This document shows, piece after piece, positions 1-7,039 of a DNA stretch of 64,000 nucleotides. Below the pieces are notes generated by a model. That model ran no database searches, was not told the origin of the DNA, and saw only the letters and a program-made list of their open reading frames with translations. Both the position numbers and the translations under genes were made by a program. Source of the DNA: an uncultured Bacteroidia bacterium (GTDB taxonomy: Bacteria > Bacteroidota > Bacteroidia > Bacteroidales > F082); the NCBI GenBank assembly GCA_902800965.1, contig CADCGK010000005.1, positions 229,542 through 293,541 on the forward strand, given 5' to 3'. Every line of letters begins with the position of its first letter. Position 1 is the first letter of the stretch.

Positions 1-703
1 TGCGGAACTCATCGAACGTCTTGTCATACATGTGCAGCACACAATGGACTTCTCCGATGATATGGAGGAAGTGGGCGTCGCTGCTTTTGGTGAAGTTGAA
101 TTTCTTCAGATAGGCGTATTTCTTCAGGAAGTCCTCTTTTTTCACGTGTTTCGAGATCTCCAGGGCGTCGGCCTTGATGTCGGGTGGCACGAAACCCAGT
201 TGGCTCACCAAGCTGCTGGCGGGTTTGTTCACGTGGGCGGGGACAAAGAGTCCGCCGATCTCATGAACCACGTCATAAAGCTCGTCAAGATCGGCATCGA
301 GGGCTGACCACAGCAGCCATTCCTCTTCACCCACCACTTCTTCGTTCTCATCCACGATGAGTTGGTAGCCGAACTTCTCCTCATCCAGTGGGATGTGGGG
401 AAGGTGCGCGTCGAGGAACTCCTGGAATTTGTCGAGCTGTTCATCTGTCTCGAAGTAGGCGAGGGCATGGGCTTCTTCTTGGGTGGTGATCTCCACGCCG
501 CCGATGACCAAAATGTCGTTTTCGCGGCCGATCTTCTGGGTCACTTTCACCTGTCGCGTCGTGTTGTGGTCGCAGATGGCGATCACGTCGAGATGCAGCT
601 TCTTGGCTTGCTCCACGATGGCTGAGGGACTCATATAGAGGTCGCCGCACGGCGAGAGCACCGTGTGCATGTGGAGGTCGGCTCTATATGCGTGGAGGTC
701 CAT
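1..703 (-). CDS. PHP-domain metal-dependent phosphoesterase (3' end outside window)
   Basis: Read on the minus strand from the ATG at 703, the frame stays open to the window edge, so the C-terminus is missing. The N-terminus reads MDLHAYRADLHMHTVLSPCG, with the HxH metal-binding motif (DLHMHT) of PHP phosphoesterases. Further on come AICDHN, GGVEITTQEEAH, VPAHVNKP and KSSDAHFLH, matching the later metal-ligand motifs of the family. A small DRTGG-domain gene lies just upstream on the same strand. PHP and DRTGG genes commonly sit together in [FeFe]-hydrogenase gene neighbourhoods, and a hydrogenase operon lies 12 kb away, so a hydrogenase-related role is inferred. The substrate is unknown. Confidence 0.85.
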   Translation of the reverse strand, partial: MDLHAYRADLHMHTVLSPCGDLYMSPSAIVEQAKKLHLDVIAICDHNTTRQVKVTQKIGRENDILVIGGVEITTQEEAHALAYFETDEQLDKFQEFLDAHLPHIPLDEEKFGYQLIVDENEEVVGEEEWLLWSALDADLDELYDVVHEIGGLFVPAHVNKPASSLVSQLGFVPPDIKADALEISKHVKKEDFLKKYAYLKKFNFTKSSDAHFLHIIGEVHCVLHMYDKTFDEFR

Positions 704-704
704 G

Positions 705-788
705 GGGGAGTGAGGAGTTAGGAGTGAGGAGTGAGGAGTAGCTTTGATCCGAAGGTTTGCTCCTCACTCCTCACTCCCAACTCCTAAC
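705..788. repeat. Inverted pair of 7-bp-period repeats
   Basis: Units TGAGGAG/TTAGGAG run head to tail from about 705 to 740. The complementary array (CTCCTCACTCCTCACTCC and so on) runs from 760 to 788, so the transcript could form a long hairpin. The right arm includes the TAG stop of the DRTGG gene. It sits between two co-directional genes. Related arrays occur at 32086, 35726, 54463 and 59757. Confidence 0.85.
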
Positions 789-1119
789 TATTTAAAAGGT
801 TATATACTTTGCCAGCAATCTCGTAGGTGGGAAGGGAGGTCTGCAGGATGGGCAGGTCTTCCTCGTTGCTCTGCTCGATGGTCTCGTCGTTGGGGACGAG
901 GTTCTTCACCAAGATGATGCACGCCATCTCTTTCAGGGAGGCCACGGCCATCACGTTCTTATGTGTCTGGAGGGTGATCCAGATGTTGCCTTCCATGGCG
1001 TTGCCCATCACGTCGCTGAGCAGGTCAGATATATAGCATCCGTCGATTTCACGGTCCAGGCCATTGGCACCGGAGAGGACTTTCAGTCCGAGTTTGTCAA
1101 CTAACTCTTGTACTTTCAT
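784..1119 (-). CDS. DRTGG-domain protein
   Basis: The product is 111 residues, the size of stand-alone DRTGG proteins. The N-terminus (MKVQELVDKLGLKVLSG) and the central GCYISDLLSDVMGNAMEGNIWIT segment, followed by a hydrophobic ACIILVKNLVPNDE strand, are typical of this small domain, known as a putative regulatory or ligand-binding module. It is upstream of and co-directional with the PHP gene, with 80 nt of inverted repeat between them. A TAACTTTG promoter box lies about 30 nt before the ATG. Linked PHP and DRTGG genes are characteristic of [FeFe]-hydrogenase loci; the function there is not settled. Confidence 0.8.
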   Translation of the reverse strand: MKVQELVDKLGLKVLSGANGLDREIDGCYISDLLSDVMGNAMEGNIWITLQTHKNVMAVASLKEMACIILVKNLVPNDETIEQSNEEDLPILQTSLPTYEIAGKVYNLLNS

Positions 1120-1147
1120 GTTTTGTTTTCTTTTAAAATCGTATCTG

Positions 1148-1155
1148 CAAAGTTA
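1148..1155 (-). promoter_or_regulatory. Promoter -7 box for the DRTGG gene
   Basis: On the minus strand this reads TAACTTTG, an exact match to the Bacteroidetes TAnnTTTG box, 28 nt before the DRTGG start codon. Confidence 0.6.
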
Positions 1156-1187
1156 ATAAAAATCTTGGTAGCATATCTTCTTTTTTC

Positions 1188-1195
1188 TACTTTTG
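1188..1195 (+). promoter_or_regulatory. Promoter -7 box for the FISUMP lipoprotein
   Basis: TACTTTTG matches TAnnTTTG, with a TTGG about 20 nt upstream as a possible -33 element. It lies 23 nt before the ATG at 1219, which rules out the longer in-frame start at 1108. Confidence 0.55.
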
Positions 1196-1218
1196 TGCCG
1201 TTTTTAAAAAGAACAGCT

Positions 1219-2271
1219 ATGAGAAGAATCACAACGAAGGCTTTGTCAGTCTTGATGCTGGTGGCTGCGGTGGTGTTTGCCGCGGGTTGCAAACCGGAAG
1301 ATGAACCCAATAACGGAGGTGGAAACCAAGGTGGCGGTAATGAAAACGAGGTGACTATTAAGGTCACGACGGATACCCCGAAGGACATCACTGAAACCAC
1401 TGCAATTTGCGGTGGAAGGGTGGAGGTTTCACAAGGCGTTACACTCAATGAGCTTGGTATATGCTGGAGCAAAAATACCAACCCTACAGCGAATGGTGAA
1501 CATTATTCCACTACAAACTGGACTGCGCCATTCCAATGTGCTCTTATGAGTCTTGAGCCGAACACCGTTTACCATGTCCGGGCCTACGCCTTGAGGGATT
1601 CGGAGTATTACTATGGTGAGGACAAGAGCTTCAAGACATTGGAGAACAACATTGGCGGTGGCGATGGTAGTGGCACCTACAATGGTCATGACTACATCGA
1701 TCTGGGCTTGCCGAGTGGAACGATGTGGGCTACCTGCAATGTGGGCGCCGATACGCCTGAAGGCTATGGCGATTACTTTGCTTGGGGCGAGACGCAGCCG
1801 AAGACCACATATACATGGGCTACCTATCAGTACTGCAACGGCGAGGACCACAAACTTACCAAGTACTGCAACATGGCCAGTTATGGAAACGAAGGTTATA
1901 CTGATAACTACACAGTCTTACGTTCTGATGATGATGCCGCCACGGCAAACTGGGGCGATCGTTGGAGTATGCCTACAGATGCCCAATGGCAAGAATTGTG
2001 GGCTAACACGACGAATAGATGGACTACACAGAACGGGATCAACGGAAGGCTGATAACGGCAACTAATGGCAACAGCATCTTCCTTCCCGCTGGCGGTTAT
2101 TATTGGATTGAAACCCTCAACCGTGTTGGTACCGATGGCAACTATTGGTCGAGTTCACTCGATACATCGGGCCCGAACAATGCATTGTATAGCAAATTCT
2201 ATGCTGGCAATCATTCCTCAGGCCCTTACGATCGTAGCGTCGGGTACACAGTCCGCCCCGTTTTCCATTAA
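1219..2271 (+). CDS. Lipoprotein with FN3-like and FISUMP-type domains
   Basis: The product is 350 aa. Residues 1-24 form a lipoprotein signal (MRRITTKALSVLMLVAAVVF followed by AAGC), then a Gly/Asn/Glu-rich linker. About residues 50-140 are a fibronectin-III-like domain (TETTAICGGRV, LGICWS, NTVYHVRAYA). The rest, from GHDYIDLGLPSGTMWATCNV through WSMPTDAQWQELW to the end at VGYTVRPVF, is a FISUMP/DUF1566-type domain of the C-type-lectin/formylglycine fold. It should sit on the cell surface or in the periplasm. The same FN3-FISUMP pairing is fused to the kinase at 18421. The gene converges on the subtilase gene with stop codons overlapping by 4 nt (TTAA). The ligand is unknown. Confidence 0.85.
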   Translation: MRRITTKALSVLMLVAAVVFAAGCKPEDEPNNGGGNQGGGNENEVTIKVTTDTPKDITETTAICGGRVEVSQGVTLNELGICWSKNTNPTANGEHYSTTNWTAPFQCALMSLEPNTVYHVRAYALRDSEYYYGEDKSFKTLENNIGGGDGSGTYNGHDYIDLGLPSGTMWATCNVGADTPEGYGDYFAWGETQPKTTYTWATYQYCNGEDHKLTKYCNMASYGNEGYTDNYTVLRSDDDAATANWGDRWSMPTDAQWQELWANTTNRWTTQNGINGRLITATNGNSIFLPAGGYYWIETLNRVGTDGNYWSSSLDTSGPNNALYSKFYAGNHSSGPYDRSVGYTVRPVFH

Positions 2272-4523
2272 GGCATAATCTCAATTTCGACGCCAAAACC
2301 CCATGGGGAAGGATCGGTGTTGCCAATCAAAGGATCTTCCTTGGTGATGACAGGCGAGAGGCGATAGCTTCCGTAAACGCCCACGTTGATGATGTTCATT
2401 ATGGAATAGCTGATGCGCGTGAAGGCTCCGTATTCGAAGCGGTTCATGGCTTTGCATCCGTAATATTCGGTGACTTTCTTTGAATAGTCGTCGCCTGAGA
2501 TGTGTTGGCCCATGTCATCAGTAATGTAAGTCTTGTCGGTGATGCGCACACGGCGTGTGATGTTGATGCCACCATAGCCGCCGAGATCCCAGTTGACGCC
2601 AATTCTGCGAATCATAATGCGTTGCAACAACTCGGCGCGAACCTGCATGCTGCTCAGAACGACTTTGTCGTGATAAGGGTGAACATCGCTGTCCTTGTCT
2701 TTGCGGACAAACCTGTTCCAGTCGAGCCCGAGGCCAACACCTATCTTATATGACTTGCCATACAACCAGCGTTCACCGAAGGCAAAGTGGCGGTTGAAGC
2801 CATTCCAAGCGTCATTAAATAGGTTGTAATCGTATTGGAAGTAATACGAGTCCATCCAGCCTTCGCCGCTGACTTTTTTGAAGGTGCCGTTTTGGCCGTT
2901 GCGTTTGTTGGCTAGCAGGTTGATGTCGCCGCCCATGCCGCTGATGGGGCAGGAGTCGTAGAAACCGTTGTAGCTGACATTGAGTTTCTTGCCTTGGCCG
3001 AAGTCTTTGTTGTTCAACTTGATGCCTTCAGCTGTTGGAGTGACTTTGTAATAGCCCAGCAGTACTCCGTCGGCACCTTCCACGTTGATGAATACGTCTT
3101 TATTCTCGAGGATCTCCGGAACGACGATTTTCACGCCGTCCTTTTCTTGGACGAGGGTGAACGAGCGCTCGGCAGGCTTCAGGTCTCCCGTGAAGTAGGC
3201 AGCTTGTGGCACACCGTAGCCGTAGGCGTAGTCGAAGTAGGGGTAGAGGTCGGCGGATTTCTCGATCTCGGCCTTCATCTGAAGGGCGGTAAGGTCGCGT
3301 TTGGTCTGCCAGGCACAGGCAGCAAAACCAGCGGTCAGGGGGCTGGAGAACGAGGTGCCTGCCGCATAGGTGTAATCGCCATCTGGATCGGCAACGTCAG
3401 CCATTCCGAACGCCACCACGTTGGGCTTGAGCCGTTTGTCAGCTGTAGGGCCGTAGGAACTGAAGCCAACATGTTGGTAATTGTTCAGATTGGCGTTGAT
3501 GCCGCCGACGGTAAGCACATTCTCCGCATCGGCAGGGGTGATGATGGTCATCCATCGGCCGTCGTCGCCTTCGTTGCCTGCTGAGTTGCAGATGAGGATG
3601 CCTTTCTCTGCGGCTTTTTGGGCGGCTTTGGCTACGTAGGAGGTGCCGTCCATGTCCTTGGTCCAGTGACGGTCTTTGCCGTAACCCAGCGAGCTGTTAA
3701 TGATGTCAGCGCCGTTCTTGTCGGCCCACTCGGCACCTTGCGCCCACCACACCTCTTCAATAAACGGCTCGGGTTCGATCTCGGTACGGGCCAACAGGAA
3801 CTCAGCTCCAGTGGCGAGACCCATTTTCTGACCGTCTTTGTTGATGCCGGCGATGCAACTCAGTACCATGGTGCCATGGGAACTCCAGCCATAGACATCC
3901 TCTTTTTTGTTGGGAAAGTTATAGGTCTTGAGGATCTGGTGGTTGTCGCGCAGATGCTTGAAGGCCGGATGGGTGTCAACACCGGGGAAGCCGCCGTCCA
4001 TCACGCAGATGCGGAGTCCCTTGCCATCGATGCCTTTTTCTTGGAAATACAGGCCTCCGAAACGTTTCACTTGGTCGGTGAGGATGTCAGCCGGTGCGTT
4101 AGCGTCGGAATCGTCATTGCGAGGAGCGGAGCTTTGCGAAGCGACGCGGCAATCCACAGACGCCATTGTTCCGTTGGTAACAATCTCCTGTACCTTGGCC
4201 ACAAACGGCAGCTGCTCGATCAGCATGGCGTTTTCCTGGGTGGCGGTAACGCCTAGGGCGTTGAGCCATCGCGACTCTCCGAACACCTCGGTGGAGTAGC
4301 CACCGACAGTGCTGATATAACTGTCATTCAACGGGAAGTTGCTGATGTCGTAGAGGTCGGCGCCGCATTGCCGGTAGCGCTCGATGGCTTTGGAATCAAA
4401 ATAGGTGTAAGGATCGAACTGGGTGTCGTTTTTATCGGTGAAAAACACCCAATAGCATTTGTCTTGGGCCATTCCCACTACAGCGAGCAGGGTAAAGATG
4501 GCGAGGAAAAGTTGTTTTTTCAT
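2268..4523 (-). CDS. Secreted subtilisin-like serine protease with beta-barrel-like C-terminus
   Basis: The product is 751 aa from the ATG at 4523, which begins a clear signal peptide (MKKQLFLAIFTLLAVVGMAQ); a longer upstream frame has no signal and is rejected. The S8 catalytic residues are visible: Asp176 (RICVMDGGF), His216 (SSHGTMVLS), the oxyanion Asn316 (NSAGNEG) and Ser391 (AAGTSFSSP). Residues about 500-751 are not protease-like: they alternate aromatic and polar residues (IGVGLGLDW, GVNWDLGGYGGINITRRVRI, INVGVYGSYRLSP, WGFGVEIEI), as in a small outer-membrane barrel. Residues 122-138 are encoded by a dispersed palindromic repeat. The gene follows the DNA-binding-protein gene by 35 nt and may be co-transcribed with it. 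Confidence 0.8.
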   Translation of the reverse strand: MKKQLFLAIFTLLAVVGMAQDKCYWVFFTDKNDTQFDPYTYFDSKAIERYRQCGADLYDISNFPLNDSYISTVGGYSTEVFGESRWLNALGVTATQENAMLIEQLPFVAKVQEIVTNGTMASVDCRVASQSSAPRNDDSDANAPADILTDQVKRFGGLYFQEKGIDGKGLRICVMDGGFPGVDTHPAFKHLRDNHQILKTYNFPNKKEDVYGWSSHGTMVLSCIAGINKDGQKMGLATGAEFLLARTEIEPEPFIEEVWWAQGAEWADKNGADIINSSLGYGKDRHWTKDMDGTSYVAKAAQKAAEKGILICNSAGNEGDDGRWMTIITPADAENVLTVGGINANLNNYQHVGFSSYGPTADKRLKPNVVAFGMADVADPDGDYTYAAGTSFSSPLTAGFAACAWQTKRDLTALQMKAEIEKSADLYPYFDYAYGYGVPQAAYFTGDLKPAERSFTLVQEKDGVKIVVPEILENKDVFINVEGADGVLLGYYKVTPTAEGIKLNNKDFGQGKKLNVSYNGFYDSCPISGMGGDINLLANKRNGQNGTFKKVSGEGWMDSYYFQYDYNLFNDAWNGFNRHFAFGERWLYGKSYKIGVGLGLDWNRFVRKDKDSDVHPYHDKVVLSSMQVRAELLQRIMIRRIGVNWDLGGYGGINITRRVRITDKTYITDDMGQHISGDDYSKKVTEYYGCKAMNRFEYGAFTRISYSIMNIINVGVYGSYRLSPVITKEDPLIGNTDPSPWGFGVEIEIMP
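4112..4160. repeat. ATTGCGAG...GCAATCC dispersed element inside a coding region
   Basis: The plus strand reads CGTCATTGCGAGGAGCGGAG, then TTTGCGAAGCGACGCGGCAATCC. The ends are complementary (ATTGC/GCAAT). It is in frame within the subtilase gene and encodes residues 122-138. Similar elements lie at 33355, 44981 and 46397, with a fragment at 30087. Confidence 0.75.
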
Positions 4524-4558
4524 GTTGAAAATAATATTACCATGCAAAGATAGCAATA

Positions 4559-5122
4559 TTATTTCTTCTCCAATTCGCAAAGGCCATCTTTGTTGCCGAT
4601 CACGAAAGCCACCGGTGGATTGTTGCCTTGCACGAGGTCGTTGAGGTAAAGCGGCTCGCCGAGGATAAACAGGCCACAACGAAAGGTGTTGCCCACTTTC
4701 AGTTTGGAGTTCTCGGCTTGTTCTACAATGAAACAGTAGTCGCCGAGATAGCGGAAAGTGCAGCGGCGGTCGGGCTTCCATGATACGAAAAGCGAGTCGC
4801 CGACTGACAAGTCGTCGGTTTTGATGTGCTTGGTCTGCACTTGGTCGGACCCGTTGTTTTGGTTGATGTGGTTGATGAAGACGTCCCAATCGTTGAACCC
4901 GAGGAAATGTGAGAGGATGTCAAGCGTGCTGTCACGGGTGGTGTCGGGGCCGTCCACATACCCCCAGAGGCGCTTCAGCGTGGAAGAGCTAAGATTCTCG
5001 TGAGTGCGTTCCCAGATGATGCCGCTGAGGAAGATGAAGTCATTGGAGGTCTTCATCTTACGCCCAACGCTTTCTTCGATTTGCTGCTTGAGTTCAGAGA
5101 TTTCAGGACTGGTTTTCTGCAT
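4559..5122 (-). CDS. Putative DNA-binding protein paired with a kinase (copy 1)
   Basis: The 187-aa product has no signal peptide. The N-terminal half (about 1-75) is helical and basic (ISELKQQIEESVGRKMKTSN, SSTLKRLWGYVDG, STLDILSHFLGF) and resembles a helix-turn-helix-type domain. The C-terminal half (about 100-187) is rich in short beta strands with conserved Gly and Pro (VGDSLFVSWKPDRRCTFRYL, FILGEPLYLNDLVQGNNPP), suggesting an SH3-like barrel. A close paralogue of identical length is encoded at 17738-18301, and both are divergent from near-identical kinase genes. I recognise no named family; DNA binding is an inference from the fold pattern and context. The subtilase gene follows 35 nt downstream. 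Confidence 0.6.
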   Translation of the reverse strand: MQKTSPEISELKQQIEESVGRKMKTSNDFIFLSGIIWERTHENLSSSTLKRLWGYVDGPDTTRDSTLDILSHFLGFNDWDVFINHINQNNGSDQVQTKHIKTDDLSVGDSLFVSWKPDRRCTFRYLGDYCFIVEQAENSKLKVGNTFRCGLFILGEPLYLNDLVQGNNPPVAFVIGNKDGLCELEKK

Positions 5123-5132
5123 TGCGATTCTG

Positions 5133-5150
5133 TTTTATGCTGCAAAAATG
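5133..5150 (-). promoter_or_regulatory. Conserved promoter-proximal motif of the kinase module (copy 1)
   Basis: TTTTATGCTGCAAAAATG is identical to 18313-18330, at the same distance from the start of the paralogous minus-strand gene. On the minus strand it gives CATTTTTG, one base off TAnnTTTG, about 20 nt before the start codon. Both copies are followed by T-rich sequence and TTCGAG. Confidence 0.6.
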
Positions 5151-5213
5151 CCATTTCTTTTCGAGAAAACGAAATTCTTTTTGGTTCATTTGGGAATCGT
5201 GTTGGACTTTCTG

Positions 5214-5221
5214 TAACTTTG
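5214..5221 (+). promoter_or_regulatory. Promoter -7 box for kinase 1
   Basis: TAACTTTG lies 15 nt before the kinase ATG at 5237. The second kinase gene has the same TAACTTTG box 17 nt before its start. Confidence 0.6.
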
Positions 5222-5236
5222 CTGAAAAATAAAGTT

Positions 5237-6349
5237 ATGGACGACGGCAGCACTTCGGGGATCATCAACGGTGGTTTTATCACTGAAACGGATATCTTGA
5301 CGGTATATGAGTCCTCTTCGTCACGGGGTTTCAATCAAGTGGTGAAGGTGAGGAGGCAGGGCAAGTGGTTTATTTTGAAAGGTCTGAAGCCTGAATATCG
5401 TGAACAGCAGGCCTATATTGAACTGCTGAAGAAGGAGTTTGAACTGGGCACCCAACTCGACCATCCCAACATTGTGAAGCTGCTCGCCAAGGAGATGAAT
5501 CCCGAAATCGGGCCTTGCATCGTCATGGAGTATGTGGATGGCGTCGCTTTGGACGAGTTTTTAGCTGGCAAGCCTTTGGCGGCTGCCCGAAAGAAAGTGG
5601 TGGACCAGCTGTTGGATGCCTTGTCCTATATCCACGGTAAGCAGATCATCCATCGCGATCTGAAGCCGAGCAATATCTTGGTCACCAGGAATGGAAACAA
5701 TGTCAAGATCATCGATTTCGGCCTTTCTGATGCTGACGACTATGCTATTCTGAAACAGCCCGCCGGAACTTTGAAATACATGGCGCCTGAGCAGAAGGAA
5801 CCAGGCTCGAAGATCGACGGACGTACTGATATCTATGCTTTCGGGCTGTTGCTGCGTGAGGTTTTTCCACATCGTTACCAATGTATTGCCGCCAAGTGTT
5901 CCCGTGCCGACCGCGACCGTCGTTATTCCAATGCCGAGGCGGTGAAAAAAGCCTTTGACCGTCGTTCACGTTTGCTTTGGATATTGCCCATTGTACTTGG
6001 TTTGGCGTTGGCGGTGATTCCTTCCGTGTTTATGAAACCCAAGATGGTGGTCAGAACCGATGGCTATTCCGACGAGTTCATGGAGCTGCTTGGCAGGGCG
6101 GAGCATATTGTTGACAGCATGTATCAGCCGGTCATTGATGAGCTGAACGAGGGGAAAAACTATGGTGAGGTGGTTGAAGAATTCAATGAAAGGATGTTGA
6201 CATGCCGCTCGTTGTTGCAGGGCATTCAATCGCCTTTATTAGATGACCGAAAGACGAGTGATGAGTTCCGCAATGCGTGGGAGAAAATCCACAATGATAA
6301 ATATAGTCAGGTGTGTTTCATGATGTTTGACCAGGGTCAGTCAAACTAA
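5237..6349 (+). CDS. Membrane-anchored Ser/Thr protein kinase (copy 1)
   Basis: The 370-aa product begins with a Hanks-type kinase domain (about 25-240): ATP-binding Lys48 (FILKGL), catalytic HRDLKPSN (His139-Arg140-Asp141), DFG at 160-162 and GTLKYMAPEQ in the activation segment. One transmembrane helix follows (about 246-265, LLWILPIVLGLALAVIP), then a periplasmic tail of about 105 aa without a recognised domain. The ATG at 5237 is chosen because a promoter box ends 15 nt before it and because it aligns residue for residue with the second kinase (18421). The glycine-rich loop is degenerate (SSSRGFNQ). It is divergent from the DNA-binding gene. Regulation of that protein by phosphorylation is plausible but unproven. 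Confidence 0.85.
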   Translation: MDDGSTSGIINGGFITETDILTVYESSSSRGFNQVVKVRRQGKWFILKGLKPEYREQQAYIELLKKEFELGTQLDHPNIVKLLAKEMNPEIGPCIVMEYVDGVALDEFLAGKPLAAARKKVVDQLLDALSYIHGKQIIHRDLKPSNILVTRNGNNVKIIDFGLSDADDYAILKQPAGTLKYMAPEQKEPGSKIDGRTDIYAFGLLLREVFPHRYQCIAAKCSRADRDRRYSNAEAVKKAFDRRSRLLWILPIVLGLALAVIPSVFMKPKMVVRTDGYSDEFMELLGRAEHIVDSMYQPVIDELNEGKNYGEVVEEFNERMLTCRSLLQGIQSPLLDDRKTSDEFRNAWEKIHNDKYSQVCFMMFDQGQSN

Positions 6350-6748
6350 GAAAACCTCTTTTTCCTTTTGTTTATTCTAAAAATTGTTTATTTTTGAAGC
6401 GTAAAAAGTAATAACAAAGCCTATGGAATAATGCCGCAAGGCACGCAAAAGCAAAATACATCACAGATTTAGACGATTAGCGCTATTCTGACTTATCGAA
6501 AGTTTGGCGATTTGAGATAAAGAAACCAGAATAATGCTGAAAGTTGCACGTATAGCGTGTGCTTTTCAACATTCGGTTTCTTTAGGTACGCCAAACACCT
6601 CGATAAGCGGATGCAAAAGTATCACGCTTTTTTTGTGCTGTCAAGAAACGGCCGAACATGAACCAAAATGAACCTGAAAAGTTTGCGGGGAAGTGCGTTT
6701 CTTTGCGGAAAAGAAATAAAACGATGTTAAACCACAAATAATATACTT
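6350..6748. other. 399-nt gene-free region
   Basis: No supported reading frame is present. It holds the 116-nt imperfect hairpin at 6492-6607. The sequence on both sides is AT-rich and includes the leader of the small coiled-coil gene. It separates the kinase locus from the KAP/GIY-YIG island. Confidence 0.7.
6492..6607. ncRNA. Long imperfect hairpin: candidate structured RNA or miniature mobile element
   Basis: Nested complementary segments pair in order: CTTATCGA (6492-6499) with TCGATAAG (6600-6607), GTTTGGCG (6502-6509) with CGCCAAAC (6589-6596), AAAGAAACC (6519-6527) with GGTTTCTTT (6575-6583), and an apical AATG-TGAAA...GCACG stem closing on a short loop near 6551. It has no T-tract, so it is not a simple terminator. 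No reverse transcriptase or transposase is adjacent. The strand and whether it is transcribed are unknown. Confidence 0.5.
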
Positions 6749-7009
6749 ATGAGCGTTGAACACTACAGAAAAAAGCTGGTGGACTTGCGTGCTGCCGTGG
6801 CCAAAGAAAAGGAAGCAAAAAAGAGGGATAATGAACGTTTTGCCGATTATATCAAAAGCGCATCGTCTCCATCAAGTAAAGCATCTTACAGAAAAAGAAA
6901 AATTGATCATGCAGCTTCTCATGATCGTAGAATTGAAAGGCTAAAAATGGAGATTGAAGATTGCAAAGATTCGTTGGCTCGCGAAAGAGAAAGGGCAAAA
7001 AGAAAATAA
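6749..7009 (+). CDS. Small basic coiled-coil protein
   Basis: The 86-aa product is almost entirely charged and helical: YRKKLVDLRAAVAKEKEAKK at the N-terminus and RRIERLKMEIEDCKDSLARE at the C-terminus suggest two helices around a Ser-rich turn (SASSPSSKAS). There is no signal peptide or membrane segment. It lies 30 nt upstream of the 122-aa repeat protein gene, on the same strand, so it is probably the first gene of the accessory operon. I do not recognise a family. The long coiled coil suggests a structural or partner-binding role in the system encoded downstream, but this is inference. Confidence 0.6.
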   Translation: MSVEHYRKKLVDLRAAVAKEKEAKKRDNERFADYIKSASSPSSKASYRKRKIDHAASHDRRIERLKMEIEDCKDSLARERERAKRK

Positions 7010-7039
7010 AAACAATGTTTCACTTAAATACTTAAAAAC

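Noticed and set aside
3618..4256. 212-codon plus-strand frame opposite the subtilase gene
   Set aside because: It mirrors the codon structure of the real gene on the other strand and has no start context or domain.
4524..4889. Upstream extension of the subtilase frame
   Set aside because: The extension is Arg/Gln/Pro-rich antisense-frame sequence overlapping the DNA-binding gene; the signal peptide begins at 4523.
5000..5236. Upstream extension of the kinase 1 frame
   Set aside because: It overlaps the divergent gene and precedes the promoter; the start at 5237 aligns with kinase 2.
6492..6607. Retron msr-msd RNA
   Set aside because: The nested hairpin is reminiscent, but no reverse transcriptase gene lies nearby and the branching pattern is a single rod.
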